Origin: Peromyscus leucopus
Taxonomy: Eukaryota; Chordata; Mammalia; Rodentia; Cricetidae
Length of the DNA stretch: 64,000 nt
Direction: 5' to 3'
Assembly: GCF_004664715.2 (NCBI RefSeq)
Contig: NC_051084.1
Span: 63,353,334-63,417,333 of the forward strand
Shown: positions 58,255 to 64,000 of the stretch, piece by piece
How positions within the stretch are numbered: position 1 is the stretch's first letter
Layout: every line of letters begins with the position of its first letter
The notes under the pieces: generated by a model
What the model was told of the DNA's origin: nothing
Seen by the model: the letters and a program-made list of their open reading frames with translations, nothing else
Database searches by the model: none
Position numbers and translations under genes: made by a program

Positions 58255-58620
58255 TTCAGGAACCAGGAAGATGGCTCAGTCAGGAAAGTGTTTGCTATGC
58301 AAGCATAAGGATATAAGTTTGGATTCCCAGCACCCACATAAAAAGCTAAGCATGGTAGTGTGTGCCTGCATTTCCAGCGCTGGGCAGGTGGAGATAGGAG
58401 GGTCCTTTGGATTTGTTGCCCAGCTAGTCTAGTTGAGTTGTTGAGCTCCAGACTCAGTGAGAGTCTCTGTATCAAAAATAAAGCAGACTTCATTTGAGGA
58501 ATACATCCAACATTGACCTCTTGCCTCCACATGTGTATACACATGCAATGCATAACCCCAAACAGGTACACTTGCACACACGAACTAGTAGATCACCCCA
58601 CATAAACAAACAAATAAATA
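58255..58620 (+). repeat. tRNA-derived SINE (long B3/B4-like form)
   Basis: Sense: 'agatggctcagtcaggaaag' (A box), 'agtttggattcccagcaccc' (B box), 'gagctccagactcagtgaga', 'gacctcttgcctccacatgt' and an A-rich tail with 'caaacaaataaatat'. This is the best-kept member of the long SINE family in this window. Confidence 0.7.
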
Positions 58621-58974
58621 TAATTTCACACAAATAAAAAGGTATGTGAATGTCTCTTGTTATAAACATAAATCTTGATATGTATTAAATACATACATCA
58701 TAATGTTCTAAAAAGATGTAAGACATTGTAACAAAGACAAGGGAAGAAATAGAAGTACTTCTTGTGAACCCCTGTGTCCAGCACAGCTTGGTTCTAGAAG
58801 CTTGACTAGGATTTTATGGGAATGAAGAAAGGACAGACACACAGACATGCATACAAAAAACTGGGGTTGTGTGGGCTGTGCTTACTCTTGAGGGAGTCCC
58901 TGCAGGTGTCACAGCAGGCAGGGAAACGAACGTGAAGAGGTGAGAATGAAAACTTGGTTCAGATTGACCTTGTC
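58621..58974. other. unique sequence
   Basis: Nothing recognised. Confidence 0.4.
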
Positions 58975-59946
58975 AACCTGGATCAAACTTCAAGGAGTCT
59001 GATGACAGGCAGTTTATTACAAGTATATTTAAACACAATATAATTTGGAAAAAAGTTTCCTGGTGTAATACAATCCCCAGTGCACAAGGAAGCATAACTA
59101 CATTGAAACTCAAATCAGGGTACATGTTGTTTCTTCCAAGAAGATAGGCTACCTGTATTTTCTTAAGGGCCCAAGAAAGGATCTCAGTCAAACAGATAGT
59201 GTAGAAATTATTGGGGGTTTTAGCCATCTCTGGTCCTGGTTGTGGGAGGTTGGGGGAGTCCCTGGCTATACAGGTAATATAAGAGTCATTTAGAATATTA
59301 GCCACCTCTAGTCCTGTTATGGGAGCGTGGTATGGCCTGGCCCAACAGATAACACATATCGCCAGGCTATTAATCATCTCCAATTCCCAGCCTTCTGTAA
59401 AAACTGGTTGAATGCCTTCCTTTTGAAAGGACAATCCTGGGGCTTAACATTCTTAGTTTCCCTGAAGATCTGTGGGCACAAGGACCTTTGTGCTCCCAGC
59501 ATACTCTGATGGAGGAACACCAATTATGCAAAACCCCAGAAATTCTGTTCTTACATTAAGCACAGCACAGAAAAGACAAGTTAGCTTGTCTAGGTAGGAG
59601 GTCTCTGTAAGGGAGCAAGCAGTCTATGGCTGTAAAAATCTGGGAGATGGGAGAGTTGGTTGATTTCTGTATACTGTCAATATTCACACACAGAACAGAG
59701 AAATGCTTTGCTGATTCCTTGAGCCAACCTAAGGAAGGCTTTCTCAATTCCAATTGGTCTGAGGCCTTGTGGTCTTTGTCAATAATATACATTCACTTAG
59801 GACTTCATCCACCCACTCCTTACACATTCCTTCAAGGTTTCCCTCACTCTCCCCAATGGGCTTATATAGCTAACAGATGCTCCCAGTCCTCATTCAGAAG
59901 ACTTCCACAGTCCTCATTCAGAAGACTTCCATTTTGTGATTCCTGA
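58975..59946 (-). mobile_element. candidate LTR with TATA box and internal tandem repeats
   Basis: On the minus strand it would start 'tgtcaggaatcacaaaatgg', followed by two copies of a 25-bp unit ('aagtcttctgaatgaggac') and a TATA-like box in 'gctatataagcccattgg' (59850-59870). The left end 'ggcagtttattacaagtata' could hold the polyadenylation side. Length ~970 bp is long for an LTR. No TSD seen. The 153-codon minus frame (58973-59434) lies within and spans the tandem repeat; it has no recognised domain. Confidence 0.35.
59185..59395. repeat. degenerate ~77-bp tandem repeat
   Basis: About 2.7 units with starts near 59189, 59266 and 59343. Shared pattern: 'acagatag/acaggtaa/acagataa', then 'ttagccatctctggtcctg' versus 'ttagccacctctagtcctg' versus 'ttaatcatctccaattccc'. 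Confidence 0.75.
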
Positions 59947-59949
59947 CAC

Positions 59950-60729
59950 CAGACATTGTGTAAGGCTAAGAAAAACCCGTGTGGATCAAATCATCTATTA
60001 ATAATGAATCATAAAGGTCAGGAGGAGAATGAATTCAGCACCCAATACACCTCAAAAGGCAACTGTAGTTCAGGCTGCTGACAATAGTTTGATCAAAGAA
60101 CAAAGACAAACAAAACCAGCAACCTGAAACTCATTAGTATTCCAGGGAGATAAAGTACATGCCTTAGTGATGTTTCAGGAAACTTACTTTCCCACAAACA
60201 GAAAATGAAGCAAAGAAAAAGTCAACTAACCAGTCTACTTTGGAAGTGTGATTTTCAGGCCTTTCCCACAGATATGTTTTCCTTACTTAGATTTAGCTTA
60301 ATATCAAAAAAGCTGAAGCTAGTTTAGACAGTCATTTAAATTTTTTTAAAGAGCACCAAAGTATCACAGCATTGGGAGGTCTCCCTGAATGCTGTTTTAG
60401 TACTTTTCTTGATTGTTAATGAAAGATTGTGCTTTTACACATACACACACACTCACATGTAAATTTATTGAAGCATTATGATACTCCTGAATGCAGATAC
60501 TCAAACTCATTTGTCAAATGAAGTAGCTCATGCATAGATAAGTTCAGTAATGAATGAGGTAAGACGCCAAAGTAGTATCAAAGAGAGGGTGGTTATGTTT
60601 TTAATCATTTCAATTAATTAGTTGATTGATTTGTTTTGTGCAGGTGTGAACAAACCAAATGAGAGTTAAGTCTCTAAATGTTGTGTGTGCTTGGAACAGT
60701 TTCATATCAAAGGCTAGCAAAGGCCCTAA
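59950..60729. other. unique sequence
   Basis: Nothing recognised. Confidence 0.4.
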
Positions 60730-61114
60730 TGTAGCTGAAGTTTTCTCCAGTCCCACCCAGGCCCACAGCTGCTCAGACCCAGATAAACACACAGAGGCTT
60801 ATATTAATTACAGACTGTATGCCCTAACAGCTCAGGCTTCTTGCTAGCTAGATCTTACATCTTAAATTAACCCATTTCTATAAATCTATACCTTGCCACA
60901 TGGTACTTTATGGGTACTTATGGGTACTTTACATCTTGCTTCTGGCGGTGGCTGGCAGGGTATCCTCACTCAGCCTTCCTGTTCCCAGAATTCTCCACAC
61001 TGCTTATCCCACCTATACTATACTTCCTGCCGGGCTACTGGCCAATCAGCGTTTTATTTATCAACCAAATCAGAGCAACACACATTCACAGCATACAGAA
61101 AGACATCCCCAGCA
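60730..61114 (-). mobile_element. ERV 3' LTR (385 bp)
   Basis: Left 'tgtagctgaagttttctcca' and right 'gacatccccagca' give TG...CA in antisense. 'cagcgttttatttatcaacc' holds the antisense AATAAA. A short tandem duplication ('ttatgggtac') lies at 60908-60930. Immediately to its right is a polypurine tract, so this is a 3' LTR with some internal sequence, not a solo LTR. Confidence 0.8.
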
Positions 61115-61145
61115 CTTCCCCTTTTCTTTTTTTCAAAAAGGAAGT
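61115..61145 (-). other. polypurine tract of the ERV
   Basis: The reverse complement of this stretch ends 'aaaaaaagaaaaggggaag' directly before the TG of the LTR. This is the place and composition of a retroviral plus-strand primer. Confidence 0.75.
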
Positions 61146-61530
61146 TTTAGCTTTAACATAGTAAAATTACATATAACAAAACAATTATCACAATTTGCTT
61201 TCTAGCAACTCAATCACTATGTCACAGCTCTGGATGTATATTTACATTTACAGGATGTCACAGTGGCTGCAATGTAGTATTTATAAAACATGGAAAATAC
61301 ATTTACAACTAAGATGTGGAGACCAGTTAGGGGAGAGAATTTGTATTATTTGATTCTCTTATGCCCCGCACAAACCACTACTCCCTTCTTTTCTTGCTCT
61401 TTCGTCTTCTCTTTCCTCTTCTCTCTCTCCTCTTCCTTTCTATCTCTTTTCTCCTAAGCTTTTCATCCTTCAAGTGTGACAATACTTCCCTGACATCTTT
61501 CAGAGGACTCAGCTTTTTTTTTTTAAAAAC
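61146..61530 (-). mobile_element. probable ERV internal remnant upstream of the 3' LTR
   Basis: AT-rich sequence ('ttaacatagtaaaattacat') and a pyrimidine-rich block (61368-61460). It lies where the 3' end of the ERV interior should be. No env or pol similarity is readable and the far boundary is unknown. Confidence 0.4.
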
Positions 61531-62147
61531 CCAAATTGACCACATTTGTAGACCTCAGCTAGATACGACTGCCTCTGATACCAAGAGAAGCCCATTTAAA
61601 CCTAATATCCTTAATCTAAGCATTATTTTAATAGAAAGATAAGCAGACTAGAATCTACTAAACATGTAAACATCAAAATTATACAGGGTATAAAGATGAA
61701 GTATTCAGAATCTCCAACAGGAAGTCATAAGGTAAATGGCACCGTAGGATACATGTCTCAACAAGACACTTTTTAGTTCTGAATGGTAAATGTTGGAAAG
61801 TCCGAAAATGATAAAAAAAAAAAAAGAAAGATGTGTCAGGAGGCATTTGAAGTTAAAGATGACTACTGAGGCTATCCTGTGAGAAGTAACTGAGCAAAGT
61901 AATGTGACCCCAGGGAGACAACACAAGGAAGGATGCATTTCAGTTGATCTTCTTTTTCATTTCTGACTTAGAAATGAACACAATTTGTTGGCCTCTTGTG
62001 GGGGAGAAAAGTGAGACTTGCAGTTTCCTCTGATTTATTTATTTTTATATTTCATGTATAAGACATAGTGTACGGCATCTCACTAGCCTCTTAGAGTAGC
62101 CTCCCTGACCTTTCCTCTCTGATGGGGAACTAATTAAAACCCCACTG
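61531..62147. other. unique sequence
   Basis: Nothing recognised. Confidence 0.4.
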
Positions 62148-62302
62148 GAGGAGCCACTAAGATGGCTCGCTTTGTAAAGCCTTTCAACCTGAGCCGAACC
62201 CTGGGACCCACATTGATGAAAAGAGAAAACCGTCTCCCACAAATTGTCTTCTGATCTCCACATATGCACCATGGCATGAGAACTCATCGCTCAAATAAAA
62301 AA
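62148..62302 (+). repeat. tRNA-derived SINE
   Basis: 'gagccactaagatggctcgc', 'gaaccctgggacccacattg' and 'ttgtcttctgatctccacat', with tail 'caaataaaaa'. Same layout as 51745-51895. Confidence 0.6.
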
Positions 62303-62403
62303 ATGAAAAAACAAACAACAAAATATAAAAATAGTAAAGCAAATTAACAACAACAAAACTACCTCTAGCTTCCTCTGTCTTGACACTGTTAAAACGTTCT
62401 TAA

Positions 62404-62590
62404 GGGGGCTAGAGAGAGATGGCTCAGTGGTTAAGAGCACTGACTGCCCTTCTAAAGGACCTGGGTTCAATTCCAAGCACCCACATGGCAGCTCACATCT
62501 GTCTGTAACTCAGTTCCAGGGAATCTGACACCCTCACACCAATGAATATAAAATAAAGTTAAATAAGTTATTTTTTTTTTAAAAAAAAAG
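62404..62590 (+). mobile_element. B2 SINE, well conserved
   Basis: Sense B2: 'gagatggctcagtggttaag' (A box), 'ggacctgggttcaattccaa' (B box), 'cacatggcagctcacatctg', 'aactcagttccagggaatct', 'atataaaataaagttaaata' and an A-rich tail. It is the youngest-looking tRNA-derived SINE in the window. Flanks 'aaacgttctt' and 'aaagcttctt' may be a decayed TSD. Confidence 0.85.
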
Positions 62591-64000
62591 CTTCTTTGGG
62601 AGGTTGTTAGGATTATGCTCGAATTTACTTTATTTTTTTAAGGCAAAATATTATTTTATTAAAAGAGAAAATGAATTCAAGGCATAGTAATAGGTAACCA
62701 AAAGCAGCTGCCTAAGGCTAACAGTGAAAATGAGGCAGAGGTCAGAAGCTACAGGCTTAAAGAGTTGTGATCCTCACAGGACACAGACCAGTAGTCATCT
62801 GTGCTGATAGATGAACTTAGTCATCCTGGGATGAGCTGAGGTCAGACATACTTGAGATATGTAAGGAAATGAGTAGATGACCAACCACTTGGAGGGACAT
62901 TGTGGGCTGCGATAGACAACACAAATTAAAGATCATTCCACTGAGTACCCGAGTTATACTGTTATTTTTATAGTTCGCTTCTTCCAGTTTATCTAAAAAT
63001 CAACCCTCACTTTCCAAATGAGAATTGTAAAATGTCCTCTCCATTTGTTTTTATTTGAATGTGGGAAGATTTCTTGTAACTGTTGAATCCAGTATTGCAT
63101 CAAAACCTCGTTTTTCATGTGACAGCCAGTGTTTGAATGATTGCGTTTGTGAAGAAATAGTTTAATACATTTTAAATGAGTGTGTTTATTTAAATATAAA
63201 TTCATAGTATGTTGTGAGATAATAGCTGTGTGTGTATCTTTAAGACAAGAAAACACAGAGACACAGCAAGCAGAGCCTTTTTTTTTTTTAAATAAAGCTG
63301 TTGCTAATGTCAGGCTGACAGGAGAGTAGTTTAATTAGTGACTGTTAATATCTATTTAAGTGAGCAGCCAGGGAAATCTCTGCTGAAGAAATGACATGCA
63401 AATCCCTGGCCAGGCCATTTTCTCTGTCTTTAAAAAGAGAAAAAAAATTAACAATTTTCAGATAGTGGAAAAGAAACATTATAAAGAGTGAGTTCAGACT
63501 CAACAAGATTCATTATGTTTTGGAATAGTGCCCACTTAAAAAATACAAATTAATATCTTGAAAGCCCCAGAACAGTGATGATGAAAGATAGTACTGATAA
63601 TCTGGGGTACTGTGAAAGTCCAGGTTAATGGTTAGATACCATTAGACACAGCAAATAATCAACTTATTTGTTTAACATTGAAGCTGTAATTGTTCGTTTC
63701 TCTTAGTAAATAACCATATAAGCTAGCAATTCTTTATATTCTCAGCTCAACAGCAAGACATTTGATGATATCATTAGAATAAACAAATTCTTAAATTTAA
63801 CAAGTTAAAAGCATATTCTTTTTTAAAATTGAAAATGGATTTTTTTCTCACATAATATATCCATCCTGGTTATGGTTTCCCCTCTAATATATGTAGGCAA
63901 AGGACCTATAGGGTAAAAAGAGAGAAAAACATAAATAAAATAAAAATGAGGAGAAAAAGAGCCTTGACACAACTTTAGGAGGCAAGGATCTTCCAAACAT
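62591..64000. other. unique sequence with possible regulatory block
   Basis: No gene recognised. The segment 63270-63480 looks like a conserved non-coding element (see findings). 63810-63905 ('attgaaaatggatttttttc', 'tggttatggtttcccctcta') resembles the start of an old dispersed rodent repeat. Confidence 0.4.
63270..63480. promoter_or_regulatory. candidate cis-regulatory element (homeodomain/POU motifs)
   Basis: Within about 200 repeat-free bp there are 'gtttaattagtgac' (TAATTA core), 'ctgttaatatctatttaagt' and 'gacatgcaaatccctgg' with an exact ATGCAAAT octamer. These are known homeodomain and POU-type cores. Such cores are frequent by chance in AT-rich DNA, so this is only a candidate. Confidence 0.25.

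Noticed and set aside
58973..59434. 153-codon minus-strand frame
   Set aside because: It spans a degenerate 77-bp tandem repeat in a candidate LTR; the length is explained by repeated units lacking stops and no domain is visible.
62404..62590. tRNA gene, because A and B boxes are present
   Set aside because: The rest of the sequence is a B2 SINE body and A-rich tail, so the promoter belongs to the SINE.
1..64000. CRISPR array, prokaryotic operon, phage or plasmid features
   Set aside because: The window is rodent-like repeat-rich eukaryotic DNA; the direct repeats seen are microsatellites, SINEs and LTRs.

Overview
The window is 64 kb of AT-rich, intron- or desert-like mammalian DNA. The repeats point to a muroid rodent: B1, B2 and B4-type SINEs, rodent L1 with Lx-like 3' ends, MaLR LTRs, and an 8-bp-TSD hAT element resembling URR1. 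Several of the LTR families are ones I associate with Cricetidae (hamster, vole, deer mouse), but that assignment comes from memory, not from a search. I found no convincing protein-coding exon, tRNA, rRNA, CRISPR array or prokaryotic feature. Nearly every reading frame longer than 60 codons is explained by a repeat, a microsatellite or chance.

Layout. 1-8 kb: unique AT-rich DNA with scattered SINEs. 8.1-11.1 kb: an L1 with a 5' inversion (twin-priming structure), itself hit by a CpG-rich 319-bp insertion. 11.3-12.2 kb: two B1s with exact target-site duplications (TSDs), one carrying an expanded CGC triplet tract, then a CA-tailed SINE. 13.7-17.8 kb: old L1, MaLR and ERV LTRs. 17.8-22.6 kb: mostly unique, with one L1 3' end. 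22.7-31.4 kb: a near-full-length but decayed L1 (about 6.2 kb once insertions are removed) interrupted by two solo LTRs and a younger 5'-truncated L1. 31.6-38.6 kb: MaLR pieces, the hAT element, another solo LTR and old L1. 38.6-50.2 kb: repeat-poor DNA with a SINE pile-up at 46.5-47.3 kb and a MaLR element at 42.2-43.7 kb. 50.2-54 kb: SINEs, a MaLR LTR and a third solo LTR. 54.9-56.6 kb: a nest of LTR elements containing a 151-bp inverted duplication. 57.8-61.5 kb: further LTRs, including a 3' LTR with its polypurine tract. 62-64 kb: two SINEs and a unique block with homeodomain and octamer-like motifs.

The biological content is retrotransposon stratigraphy rather than a gene system. TSDs that can be read directly order many of the insertions: L1 into L1, solo LTRs into L1 and a SINE, MaLR into an older LTR. 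The most unusual items are the near-identical inverted repeat at 55.1/56.4 kb, the B1-borne CGC triplet expansion at 11.5 kb, the CpG-rich insert at 9.3 kb, and a 467-bp LTR family with B1-like sequence inside it. All family names come from pattern recognition without a database.
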